Source of the DNA: Mycolicibacter kumamotonensis
Lineage (GTDB): Bacteria; Actinomycetota; Actinomycetes; Mycobacteriales; Mycobacteriaceae
Reading direction: 5' to 3'
Length of the DNA: 64,000 bases
Assembly (NCBI RefSeq): GCF_002086285.1
Contig: NZ_MVHU01000012.1
Location: 1 to 64,000 of the forward strand
Both the position numbers and the translations under genes were made by a program. Below, one piece after another: positions 36,626 through 44,999 of the stretch. Position 1 is the first letter of the stretch. Each line of letters starts with the position of its first letter. The notes beneath the pieces were generated by a model that worked only from the letters and a program-made list of their open reading frames with translations, did no database searches and was not told the DNA's origin.

Positions 36626-37769
36626 TTGTCCAACCGCCGCTCCACCTGGATGAACGATGACCTCGACGCGCTGCGCGAGTTGGCCCGCGCCTTCTGCGAG
36701 AAGGAAATCGCACCCAACCGAGAAGTTCATCGGCCAGCACCAAGTCGATCGCGACCTGTGGAACAAAGCCGGCGAGCTGGGGTTGCTGTGCCTGTCCATC
36801 CCGGAGGAATACGGCGGGGGCGGCGGCAGCTTCGCCCACGAAGCGGTGCTGATCGAGGAGCAGGCGCGTGCCTGCGACACCTCATGGGGCGTGAGCGTGC
36901 ACAGCACGATCGTCGCCCACTACCTGCTGGCCTACGGCACCGAGGAACAGAAGAAGTCCTGGCTGCCGAGGATGGCCAGCGGCGAGGTCGTCGGCGCCAT
37001 CGCGATGACCGAGCCGGGCACCGGATCGGACCTGCAGAACGTCAAGGCCCGCGCGATCCGTGACGGCGACGAATACGTGGTCAACGGATCGAAGACCTTC
37101 ATCACCAATGGCCAGCAGGCGGATCTGATCATCACGGTGGTCAAGACCGATACCAATGAAGGCGCCGGCGGCATCTCCCTGGTGCTGGTCGAGGCCGATC
37201 GCCCCGGCTTCCGGCGCGGCAGGTCGCTGGACAAGATCGGGCAGCGCGGCCAGGACACCTCCGAGCTGTTCTTCGACGACGTGCGCGTCCCGGTGTCGAA
37301 CCTGCTCGGCACCGTCGAAGGCCAGGGGTTCATCCAGCTCATGCAGCAGCTGCCGCAGGAACGACTGATCATCGCGGTCGGTTCGGTGGCCGGCATGGAG
37401 ACCGCACTCGAGCACACGTTGCGCTACACCAAGGAACGTCAGGCCTTCGGCCGGCCCATCTTCGGTTTCCAGAACACCAAGTTCAAGCTGGCCGAGGTCG
37501 CCACCGAGGCCAAGATCGCCCGGGTGTTCATCGACGAGTGCATCGAACAGCACATCCGCGGCGAACTCGACATTCCCACCGTGGCGATGGCCAAGTGGTG
37601 GACCACCGACCGGGCGATGGCCGTCGCGGACGAGTGCCTGCAGCTGTTCGGCGGCTACGGATACATGACCGAATACCCGATCTCGCGGATGTGGACCGAC
37701 CAGCGCGTTCAGAAGATCTACGCCGGCACCAACGAGATCATGAAGGAAATCATCGCGCGCGCCCTGTGA
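36626..37769 (+). pseudogene. acyl-CoA dehydrogenase with +1 frameshift near residue 31
   Basis: The N-terminal part (TTG at 36626 behind [26 protein letters not shown]...) is in one frame and the rest from GAG at 36720 ([14 protein letters not shown]) in the next. Removing one C of the pair at 36718-36719 restores a continuous protein of about 380 residues. The remainder is complete: [11 protein letters not shown], the FAD/substrate loops, [12 protein letters not shown] and the C-terminal [12 protein letters not shown] with the likely catalytic Glu. Everything after the shift is well conserved, so this is either a very recent mutation or a sequencing error. It oxidises acyl-CoA at alpha-beta; the substrate is unknown. 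The AurF-type gene follows 26 bp downstream. Confidence 0.8.
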
Positions 37770-37795
37770 AAAACGCTGTCCCCCAGGAGTTGACG

Positions 37796-38758
37796 ATGAC
37801 CTCTACCGACTACACCCAAGCCTTGCAGGTCCTCTCCGAGGGATCGGTCCGCCGGCACTTCGACCCGTTCACCGACGTCGGGTGGGACGCCCCGGAGATG
37901 GCGATCGATCCGCACGATCCCCGCTGGGTGCTTTCACCCCGGGCCGATTCACTCGGCGCGACCCGGTGGTATCAGGCTCAGCCGCTGGAGCGGCAGATCG
38001 AGATCGGCCGCTGGCGCATGGCCAACTCGATCAAGGTGGGCGCGGCCTTCGAAAGCATTCTGATCCGCGGGCTGATGGCCTACATCATGAAGCTGCCCAA
38101 TGGCTCACCGGAATTCCGCTACCGCCTGCACGAGATGACCGAGGAGTGCAACCACATCCAGATGTTCCAGGAGCTGGTGAACCGGATCGGTGTCGATGTG
38201 CCGGGCATGAAGCGCCGATTCCGCCGCTTCTCCCCCTATATCGGGCTGGTCGGCGGCCGCTACCCGATCATCTTCGTCATCGGCATCCTGGCCGGCGAGG
38301 AACCGATCGACCACTTCCAGAAGGCGCTGATCCGCGAGGGCGCCGGCCTGCCGCCGGCCGTGCTGCGGACCATGCAGATTCATATCGCGGAAGAGGCACG
38401 CCACATCTCGTTCGCCAACGAGTTCCTCAAGGTCCATGTGCCGACGATGACACCCCGGCGACGACGGATCATCAGCGTGCTGTTTCCGCTGGCGATGCGC
38501 TGGCTGGCCGGGGAGATCATGGCACCGCCGAAGTCATTCGCCGAGCAGTTCGGGATTCCGCCGGAGGTGATGCGCGCGGCGTTCTGGCGGGGGCCGGCGT
38601 CTCGCCGGATCCTGGCCGGCTACTTCGGTGAAATGCGGGCCCTCTCCGACGAATTGGGACTGAACAACCGGGCCAGCCGGCTGGCCTGGCGGTTGCTGCG
38701 CATCGACGGCCCGCGCGCCCGCTACCGCGGTGAGCCCGACCGGGCCCACGCCGCCTGA
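37796..38758 (+). CDS. AurF-type diiron N-oxygenase family protein
   Basis: 320 residues from the ATG at 37796 behind CCAGGAG. It has the helical ferritin-like diiron pattern with two Glu/His clusters, EECNHIQMFQE (about residue 115) and EEARHISFAN (about 200), as in p-aminobenzoate N-oxygenase AurF and related proteins (PF11583). Such enzymes oxidise aryl amines or act as fatty-acyl or alkyl oxygenases; the substrate here is unknown. It lies just after the acyl-CoA dehydrogenase and convergent with a TetR gene, suggesting a small catabolic unit. Confidence 0.85.
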   Translation: MTSTDYTQALQVLSEGSVRRHFDPFTDVGWDAPEMAIDPHDPRWVLSPRADSLGATRWYQAQPLERQIEIGRWRMANSIKVGAAFESILIRGLMAYIMKLPNGSPEFRYRLHEMTEECNHIQMFQELVNRIGVDVPGMKRRFRRFSPYIGLVGGRYPIIFVIGILAGEEPIDHFQKALIREGAGLPPAVLRTMQIHIAEEARHISFANEFLKVHVPTMTPRRRRIISVLFPLAMRWLAGEIMAPPKSFAEQFGIPPEVMRAAFWRGPASRRILAGYFGEMRALSDELGLNNRASRLAWRLLRIDGPRARYRGEPDRAHAA

Positions 38759-38768
38759 GGGAGCTGCG

Positions 38769-39476
38769 TCAGGGCCGTCTCAGGGCCTCGACAACCGCCG
38801 TGAGCTCCTCGTCCGGATCCAGCACCAGCCCGATCGAGCGAGCCGCGCCGTCGAGGATGTACCAGATGATGTCGGCCAGCGTTTCAGCCATCTGGGAACG
38901 GGATCGGGTCGGCGGGGACTCCGATAACCAGCTGGCCAACGTCGCGTCCACCATGGTGACGACCACGAACGGCACGGACTCGAAAACCTCGCCGCCCACC
39001 CCGATCGCCTCGGCGACCGAGGAGATGATGTCGGCCCCGCGCAGCGCGATGCGACGCTTGAGTTCCTCGGTGGCGTCCCGTGAGCCCTCCAAAGTCGGTC
39101 CACGGCGGGCGAATTCGTTCAGCCGCTGATGGTCGACCATCCAGTCCGCGACCGCCAGCACCGAGCGGTTGAGGATCTCCCTCAGCGAACCGGTGGACAC
39201 GTCGAGCTTGGCATCGAGTACCGCGGCGAAGTCGTCGACCAGATAGGAGCGGATCCGGCGCTCCAATTCGTCCTTGCCGCTGAACTGCCGGTAGATGACC
39301 GACTTGGCGACACCGGCGCGTTTGGCGATGGCCTGCACCGAGATATCGGCGCCGGGCGGACTGTCCTCGATCACCTGCACCGCCGCGCGCAGGATCTGGG
39401 TGCGACGTTCGGCGTTGTGCTGCTGCCATCGCGCCTCATAGCCGCTCAGTGCGGCGGGTGTCGTGGCCGATGACAT
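38769..39476 (-). CDS. TetR family transcriptional regulator
   Basis: 235 residues from the ATG at 39476; an upstream Arg-rich extension was rejected. The N-terminal HTH is at about 25-70 (ILRAAVQVI...AIAKRAGVAKSVIYRQFSGKDEL) and a helical ligand-binding domain follows. It is tail-to-tail with the AurF-type gene (10-bp gap) and divergent from the DUF2563 gene. It may control the adjacent oxidase unit, but no operator was identified. Confidence 0.9.
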   Translation of the reverse strand: MSSATTPAALSGYEARWQQHNAERRTQILRAAVQVIEDSPPGADISVQAIAKRAGVAKSVIYRQFSGKDELERRIRSYLVDDFAAVLDAKLDVSTGSLREILNRSVLAVADWMVDHQRLNEFARRGPTLEGSRDATEELKRRIALRGADIISSVAEAIGVGGEVFESVPFVVVTMVDATLASWLSESPPTRSRSQMAETLADIIWYILDGAARSIGLVLDPDEELTAVVEALRRP

Positions 39477-39590
39477 GGCGTTGAGCCTACCGGCGGGCAG
39501 TCCGGCGGCCGCCGGATTATCGCCGGGTGAATTGACGCTGGCGGGGCCGGCTGCCAGAGTTGTCGATGACTGACCTGAAAGGGGTTGGGA

Positions 39591-39905
39591 GTGTTTGTCG
39601 ATCCGGCGATGCTGCGTTCGGGCGCGACGGATACCCATGGCGCCAGCGCGCATGCTCAGGCCGGGGCGGCGCGGTTGGGCCAGACCTTCGTGGCGGCGGG
39701 CATTTTCGGCAGCTTCGGCGCCGCCGATGTCTTCCACGGCGCGTTATCCACGGCCCACGCCGAGCACATCACCGCCCTCACAGACCACCGCCGCACCCTG
39801 GCCGAGGTCGGCGACAAGGCGCACCGTGCCGCGCGCGAGTTCACCGGCATGGATCAGCACAACGCGGCCCAGCTTCGTGCGGTGCGGTGCACCTCCAACA
39901 CATAA
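39591..39905 (+). CDS. DUF2563 family protein (ESX-associated)
   Basis: 104 residues from the GTG at 39591, giving the MFVDPAMLRSGA start usual for DUF2563; a TTG two codons upstream is the alternative. It is a helical protein with a WXG100-like size, FGAADVFHGAL and the tail LRAVRCTSNT. DUF2563 genes in mycobacteria lie directly upstream of larger proteins with Esx-like N-terminal domains and are thought to be type VII secretion partners. It overlaps the next gene by 19 bp, so they are co-translated. Confidence 0.8.
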   Translation: MFVDPAMLRSGATDTHGASAHAQAGAARLGQTFVAAGIFGSFGAADVFHGALSTAHAEHITALTDHRRTLAEVGDKAHRAAREFTGMDQHNAAQLRAVRCTSNT

Positions 39906-41383
39906 ACCTGGCGCTGCTGATCGACGCCGCCGGCGGCGACCCGTGGCAGGTCAACAACACCCTGCAAAGCGGCAACCCGGCCGTCGTCGACGAGCTGGCG
40001 CGGGCATTCCACGACGCCGGATTATGCACCGCCGAATCCAGTGCGGCCTTCGCCCAAGCCCGCCAACGCTTTCACGCGGCCTGGAACCGGGAGAACGGTG
40101 AGCATCCGATCAACGACTCCGCCGAAGTCCAGCGCGCCACCGAGCGATTGCACCTTCAGCAATCCCAACTCACCACCATCGGTACCGATCTGGAAAACAT
40201 CGCCGCCGCCCTGGCCGAGGCCCAGAAAGCGGCAGCCGCGAAGATCAACGCCCTGCAGATCCAGCTCCAAGACATCGACAACCGCATCGGGATGTACCAG
40301 TCCGCGCAGATCGACACCGCCGGGTTGGAGCAGGTCGCCATCGACGACACCGCCGGTATCCTGCATCAGCTCGAAAAGCTCCGCGACGACTACGCAGCGG
40401 TCTTGCAAGACGCCACCAGCAAACTGCTCTCCGACGGCTACGACCCGGCGCCCTTGCACGGCTACGACGGCGACGGCCAACCGAACCAAGGCCAGCAGAC
40501 CGATCACGCCGCCGACGCCTACGGCGTCACCCAGCGTGAACACGACCAAGCGCTGGTGGATCGCCCCGGACAGATGACCCCGGAGAAGGCCGCCGCCGCC
40601 GCGCGGCTGCGGGACTACGCCACCGCCACCGATCCGGCCGCCGATCCCGAGGCCCGGCACCTGGCCGGCGAACGCCTCGACGACTACCGCATGGCCACCT
40701 TCATCGGACCGCTGCCGATAGACCCGGTGCTGGGCGGTGACGCGCGGAGCAATGCCGCCAACCGGGTGGACCTGCAACGCCGCCTGGAATCCGGATCGCT
40801 AATCCCTGACCTTTCGCCAATGACCGCAGACCAGGCCACCCGGGCCCTCGACGACGCCGAAGCGGCCGCCCGCGCGTTCGCGCTCAACGGCTTCGCCGAC
40901 CGTCTCCGCAGTAGCGGCGTCTCCGCCGCAGGTGTCCAGCAGGCCATCACCGCCATCGAGAACGGGATGCCGCCCAGGGAGTTCTTCAACCAACTGTCCA
41001 ATGCATCCGGCAGCGTCGGCAAAGGATTGGAGACACACGGCGTGGCGGTCTCCCCCGTGCGTCACAGCGTCGACCCAAACGCCTTCGCTAAAGCGGACGC
41101 CGAAGCGCTGACGAAGTTCGGTAAGAGTCTCGGGCGCGCGGCCACCGCGCTCGATGGCGCACTCACCGTGATGGATGTGGTTAGCGGAAAGGTCTCGCTC
41201 ACGCAGGGCGCAGCGGAGTTCGGCGGCCGTTGGGCAGGCGGTGCGACCGGAGCATGGACCGCCGGATTACTGGTGTCCTTCTTGGTCGCGCCCGAAATTG
41301 CCGTACCCTTCGCGGTCGCCGGTGGAATGATCGGCGGCTCAATACTGGGCCAAGGAGCAGTAGATAAGGTGTTGGGGTATTAG
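39887..41383 (+). CDS. large helical ESX-type effector-like protein, function unknown
   Basis: 498 residues from a GTG at 39887 inside the DUF2563 gene. The N-terminal 200 residues (INLALLIDAAGGDPWQVN..., NRENGEHPIND, then a coiled coil about 85-190) match a mycobacterial family that follows DUF2563 partners. A polar, Gln/Asp/Ala-rich middle is followed by a C-terminal region (about 420-498) with Gly-rich hydrophobic stretches (AEFGGRWAGGATGAW, VAGGMIGGSILGQG) that resemble membrane-inserting ends of polymorphic toxins. No catalytic motif was recognised. The next gene, 1 bp downstream, encodes a low-GC membrane protein. Confidence 0.75.
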   Translation: MHLQHINLALLIDAAGGDPWQVNNTLQSGNPAVVDELARAFHDAGLCTAESSAAFAQARQRFHAAWNRENGEHPINDSAEVQRATERLHLQQSQLTTIGTDLENIAAALAEAQKAAAAKINALQIQLQDIDNRIGMYQSAQIDTAGLEQVAIDDTAGILHQLEKLRDDYAAVLQDATSKLLSDGYDPAPLHGYDGDGQPNQGQQTDHAADAYGVTQREHDQALVDRPGQMTPEKAAAAARLRDYATATDPAADPEARHLAGERLDDYRMATFIGPLPIDPVLGGDARSNAANRVDLQRRLESGSLIPDLSPMTADQATRALDDAEAAARAFALNGFADRLRSSGVSAAGVQQAITAIENGMPPREFFNQLSNASGSVGKGLETHGVAVSPVRHSVDPNAFAKADAEALTKFGKSLGRAATALDGALTVMDVVSGKVSLTQGAAEFGGRWAGGATGAWTAGLLVSFLVAPEIAVPFAVAGGMIGGSILGQGAVDKVLGY

Positions 41384-41384
41384 C

Positions 41385-42050
41385 GTGGGTAACGGTTTCG
41401 TCATCGGTGTGGTTGCGTGTATCGCTGCCCAAATCGTTGTGGGATTTCTGACGATACCTCTGCCACCGAAGCGTCAGATCTATTGGTCGCTCGCAGTTCT
41501 GTCCGCGGTGCTGGCATTCCTAGCTGCCTATCCGAAAATCAAGCTGGGGTTGGGTGTCGCTGCGTTCATGTTAGGCGTAATGGTGTGGTCCGCGTTCTAC
41601 TACACGCCCTACATCCGGATTCGGGGCAAAATTTACGCGTTTACCTCTTCCGATACGAATGCCGACGTGGACGGGGCGCGGGTTTCGCCAGGGGTCAATC
41701 GTCGGCGACTCGGCCTCGAAGACTGGCTCGCGACCGCACGTGGGCTGTGGTGGTTTATTGCCGGACTATGGTTGGTCTTTGACGCTTCCATCACGGGTTC
41801 ACTGCTCCACGGTCACGCCTTATTGAACGACGGACACGATCGAATAGTTTTCGCATCCATTTTCATACTCCTCGGTTTATTCGGCGTCGCACTGGGATTC
41901 ATTGAATCGGTAAACGAATACCCTCTAGCGCAACGACAAACCGTGCAGTTCGTCATCGCGACGATCTCCTCAGCCGGCCTGTTCGCCGCTTTCTATCTGA
42001 TGTCCTACTACCTGACGGCGCTGACCAGGGGCCGAAGCAGCGACGAGTGA
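41385..42050 (+). CDS. low-GC multi-pass membrane protein, possible immunity partner
   Basis: 221 residues with about six hydrophobic segments (near 5-22, 32-48, 55-70, 112-130, 150-167 and 188-208). It starts with a GTG 1 bp after the preceding stop, so it is in the same operon. Base composition falls well below its neighbours: 24 of 60 bases are G or C at 41821-41880 against about 65-70% in surrounding genes. No family was recognised. Position, membrane topology and foreign composition fit an immunity protein for the upstream effector-like protein, but this is inference. Confidence 0.7.
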   Translation: MGNGFVIGVVACIAAQIVVGFLTIPLPPKRQIYWSLAVLSAVLAFLAAYPKIKLGLGVAAFMLGVMVWSAFYYTPYIRIRGKIYAFTSSDTNADVDGARVSPGVNRRRLGLEDWLATARGLWWFIAGLWLVFDASITGSLLHGHALLNDGHDRIVFASIFILLGLFGVALGFIESVNEYPLAQRQTVQFVIATISSAGLFAAFYLMSYYLTALTRGRSSDE

Positions 42051-42057
42051 ACGGCCC

Positions 42058-42966
42058 TCAGACCAGCGGCCGGCCGGTCCGCATCCGCCACCGCATATCG
42101 GCCATCAGGGCATTGAACGGGAAGCGTCGCAGCGGGCCCGGGGTCAGATTGTTGGCCATCCGCAGCAGCGCGATCAGGGAGTCGAACTGGCGTTGCTTGT
42201 TGGCATCCCACGGCAGCCGCATCTCGTCGCGGAACCGTTGCGGCAGAAAGCCGGTGGTGATGAACAACATCGGCCCCTCCACCAGCTTGTGCAGCGGGCC
42301 CGGCAGCGTCACCCCGCGCATCCGGACCGCGGCGATGCGGTAGAGGTAGTCACGCACCGTGTCGTCGATGTGGATGTTGGTGTCCAGTTGCTCCTGCCAG
42401 TACCTGTCGAACGCCGCGCGATCGGCCGGCCACATCTCCTCGTTCATCTGCAACGCGGTACCGAAGATCTTGGCCTCTTGGTAGTGCTGTTCGGCCTCCT
42501 CCTCGTCCATCTCGCCGTAGAACATCCGGTAGAGGTCGACCGAGCCCTTGTACAAGCACGCCGCCACCCACAACTGCAGTTGCGGGTCGAAGGCGTTGTA
42601 CTTGACCGGGCTGCCCGCGGTGGAGCGGACCTGACGATGGGCACTGTCCACCGCCTTCTTGAACGCCTGCCGTTCGGCTTCGGTACCCAGGGCCACCACC
42701 GCCAGGTAGCCGATCGTGGTGCGGGCCCGCTTGATCGGGTGCAGATCCGCGCGGCCACTGTCGACCTTGCTCTCCACCACCCCGTAGCCCACGCCCGGGC
42801 GCGCCAACTGCATGATCACGTTGGCCGAGCCGGCCATCAACGACAGGCCGAACATGCCGTCGGAGATGTCCAGGCCCTTGTGCTGTTTGGGGGCACGGCG
42901 ACGATTCGGGTCCGGCGGTGCGCTGACCGGACGCTCCACCTGCTGTAGCAACGCGCTTGCTGTCAT
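42058..42966 (-). CDS. DUF2236 / MpaB-type oxygenase family protein, Rv0276-like
   Basis: 302 residues from the ATG at 42966. It has the oxygenase MpaB/latex-clearing-protein-like fold (DUF2236): conserved RTTIGYLAVVALG, a W-V-A-A-C-L-Y segment, an HxxQ-like heme/metal site region and the ending FNALMADMRWRMRTGRP. Family members are heme or metal proteins; some cleave polyisoprene, most are uncharacterised. It is divergent from a TetR gene, the same arrangement as Rv0276/Rv0275c in M. tuberculosis, so that regulator probably controls it. Confidence 0.85.
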   Translation of the reverse strand: MTASALLQQVERPVSAPPDPNRRRAPKQHKGLDISDGMFGLSLMAGSANVIMQLARPGVGYGVVESKVDSGRADLHPIKRARTTIGYLAVVALGTEAERQAFKKAVDSAHRQVRSTAGSPVKYNAFDPQLQLWVAACLYKGSVDLYRMFYGEMDEEEAEQHYQEAKIFGTALQMNEEMWPADRAAFDRYWQEQLDTNIHIDDTVRDYLYRIAAVRMRGVTLPGPLHKLVEGPMLFITTGFLPQRFRDEMRLPWDANKQRQFDSLIALLRMANNLTPGPLRRFPFNALMADMRWRMRTGRPLV

Positions 42967-43034
42967 AGCCACCCACCCCAATTCTGAGAACGTGTGTTTC
43001 CTGATATTGCTCCGGGTTCGGCCTCGGTGTCAAG

Positions 43035-43682
43035 ATGATGGGCATGGTCTCCGCCAACGTCTCGGGTACGCGTCCGTACGGCGGTGTCGACGCCGCCGAC
43101 CGGCGCGCGTCGCGCCGCGCCCGACTCCTTGAGGCCGGCCTGGATCTACTCGGAGCCGAGGTGCCGCAGGTCCCCGAGTTGACCGTGCGTGGTGTCTGCC
43201 GGCAGGCGGGTCTGACCGCCCGCTACTTCTACGAAAGCTTCGCCGACAAGGACGAATTCGTCAGCGCGGTCTTCGACTCCGTCATCGCGGACCTGGCCGC
43301 CAAGACCCAGTCCATCGTGAAGTCGGCACCGCCCGACCAACAGACCCGCGCCGGTATGGCCAACATCGTGCGCACGATCGCCGGCGACGCGCGGATCGGG
43401 CGGTTGTTGTTCGGCGTGCACCTGAGCAACGCAGTCGTCGTCCGCAAGCGGGTGGAATCCAGTGCGCTGCTCGCGATGTTGTCCGGTCAGCACGCCGGCA
43501 GTGTCCTGCGTCTGCCGGAGAACGACCGGATCAAGGCGGCCGGGCACTTCGTTGTCGGCGGGGTGGCCCAGACGATCAGCGCCTGGCTCGCCGGTGAAGT
43601 GCGGTTCCAGCCGGAACGGTTGATCGAGCAGTTGGCCGCATTGCTGGACAAGCTCGGGGACCCGGCGCTGTATCGGGATTAG
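43035..43682 (+). CDS. TetR family regulator, Rv0275c-like
   Basis: 215 residues (or 212 from the ATG at 43044). The HTH at about 30-75 reads LTVRGVCRQAGLTARYFYESFADKDEF-like, a typical TetR recognition helix; a helical ligand domain follows. It is divergent from the DUF2236 gene with a 68-bp gap and convergent with the VOC gene, whose stop it overlaps by 4 bp. It probably regulates itself and the DUF2236 gene. Confidence 0.9.
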   Translation: MMGMVSANVSGTRPYGGVDAADRRASRRARLLEAGLDLLGAEVPQVPELTVRGVCRQAGLTARYFYESFADKDEFVSAVFDSVIADLAAKTQSIVKSAPPDQQTRAGMANIVRTIAGDARIGRLLFGVHLSNAVVVRKRVESSALLAMLSGQHAGSVLRLPENDRIKAAGHFVVGGVAQTISAWLAGEVRFQPERLIEQLAALLDKLGDPALYRD

Positions 43683-44254
43683 GTTGCTGCCGCAACCCGC
43701 CGGTCGGCTTCGGTCTTCGGCGTGACATGTTCCTCGTTGCCGGTGAATTCTTTTGTCCAGCAGGCGAATTCCAAGGTAATCCCGTCCGGGTCAAGGAAGT
43801 AGAACGACCGCACGTAGACGCCGGGGTGCAGCGTCGCACTGACCTGGTAGTCGGACATGTCGTGGTTGAGAACGGGGCCGACACGGACACCCTTGTCCTT
43901 GAGGCGCTGCCGGTAGGCATCGAACTTGTCGGCGGGCACGTGGAACGCGAGGTGATTCATGGTGCTCACCGCGCTGGTGATCTCACCGACGCCGGGGATG
44001 GCGGCCGGCGAGGAGATGCCCGGCACCCGGTCGGGAGCATCGGCGAACCAGAAGAAGGCGACGCAGTCCCCGTTGCCGGCATCGAAGAAGAAGTGCTGCC
44101 CCATCCCGCCGGGCAGGTCGAGTGACTTCACCAGCGGCATGCCGAGCACATTGCTGTAGAAGTCGACCGTTCGCGCCATGTCGGCGCAGACCAGCGCGAC
44201 GTGGTTGATCCCACTGATCTCGAACTCGGTGTTGACACCGTGCGGTTTGATCAT
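43679..44254 (-). CDS. VOC-superfamily (glyoxalase/dioxygenase-fold) protein, Rv0274-like
   Basis: 191 residues from the ATG at 44254. One vicinal-oxygen-chelate domain: INHVALVCADMARTVDFY at the start with a metal-binding His, a second His in MNHLAFHVP and a Glu in FYFLDPDGITLEFACW. Such enzymes bind Fe, Mn or Ni and act as dioxygenases, isomerases or glyoxalases; the substrate is unknown. It is divergent from a TetR gene with a clear inverted repeat in the 89-bp gap. Confidence 0.87.
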   Translation of the reverse strand: MIKPHGVNTEFEISGINHVALVCADMARTVDFYSNVLGMPLVKSLDLPGGMGQHFFFDAGNGDCVAFFWFADAPDRVPGISSPAAIPGVGEITSAVSTMNHLAFHVPADKFDAYRQRLKDKGVRVGPVLNHDMSDYQVSATLHPGVYVRSFYFLDPDGITLEFACWTKEFTGNEEHVTPKTEADRRVAAAT

Positions 44255-44277
44255 GGCGACTCCTCTGGTCAAGTCCC

Positions 44278-44301
44278 GAATCTGAACCTAACATCAGATT
44301 C
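44278..44301. promoter_or_regulatory. perfect inverted repeat, candidate TetR operator
   Basis: GAATCTGA - 8 bases - TCAGATTC, perfect 8-bp arms, centred in the 89-bp gap between the divergent VOC gene and the TetR gene at 44344. Size and place fit an autoregulatory operator of that TetR protein controlling both directions. Confidence 0.6.
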
Positions 44302-44343
44302 AGCTCTTATCCAGACCCCGCAGCGACAGGATTCGGTGATTCG

Positions 44344-44997
44344 GTGGCGACCCTTTCCGAGCAGCCCGCTCCCCGCGCCCCGTTGCCCACCCATCGGGGC
44401 CGGCGCACCCAGGCCGCGATCGATTCCGCCGCCCGTGCGGTGATCGCCCGCAAGGGTGTCCTGGCCACCACGATCGCCGACATCGCGGCCGAGGCCGGCC
44501 GGTCGGCGGCGTCGTTCTACAACTACTACGACTCGAAAGAGGCCATGGTCCGCGAGTGGGCACTGCGGTTCCGTGACGAGGCCGGCGAGCGGGCATCCAG
44601 CGCGGTGCGCCACGGCCTGTCCAACCGAGAGCGCATCGAGCAGGCCGCCGCCGCGCACTGGCACACCTACCGCAACCGGCTTGCCGAGATGGTCGGGGTT
44701 TCCCAGCTGGCGATGGTCAACGACGACTTCGCTCGGTATTGGGCGGAGATCTGCGCGGAGCCAACGTCTTTCATCACCGAAATGGTGAAACGTGCCCAAG
44801 CCGAAGGCCACTGCACCGACGACGACCCGGAACTGCTCGCGGTGGCGATCGTGTCAATGCTCAACCAGTTCTGCTACGTCCAACTGGCCGCCCCGCGCCC
44901 GGCGGGCACCCCGCCCGCCGACCCCGATGACGAGGCCTGCATCCGCACCCTGGCCAACGTGTTCTATCGGGCCATCTACACCGAGGAAGGTTCCTGA
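44344..44997 (+). CDS. TetR family regulator, Rv0273c-like
   Basis: 217 residues from a GTG. The HTH lies at about 35-75 (TTIADIAAEAGRSAASFYNYYDSKEAM). It is followed 2 bp later by an alpha/beta hydrolase gene and faces the VOC gene across an inverted repeat. The order TetR-hydrolase-FadE6 matches Rv0273c-Rv0272c-Rv0271c. It probably controls this lipid-related operon. Confidence 0.9.
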   Translation: MATLSEQPAPRAPLPTHRGRRTQAAIDSAARAVIARKGVLATTIADIAAEAGRSAASFYNYYDSKEAMVREWALRFRDEAGERASSAVRHGLSNRERIEQAAAAHWHTYRNRLAEMVGVSQLAMVNDDFARYWAEICAEPTSFITEMVKRAQAEGHCTDDDPELLAVAIVSMLNQFCYVQLAAPRPAGTPPADPDDEACIRTLANVFYRAIYTEEGS

Positions 44998-44999
44998 CC

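Noticed and set aside
36408..36907. Minus-strand genes upstream of the secreted-repeat gene
   Set aside because: They overlap the real N-terminus of the acyl-CoA dehydrogenase and have no recognisable features.
42967..43034. Operator between DUF2236 and TetR genes
   Set aside because: Only a weak AAC-GTGT-GTT repeat is visible, too short to support.
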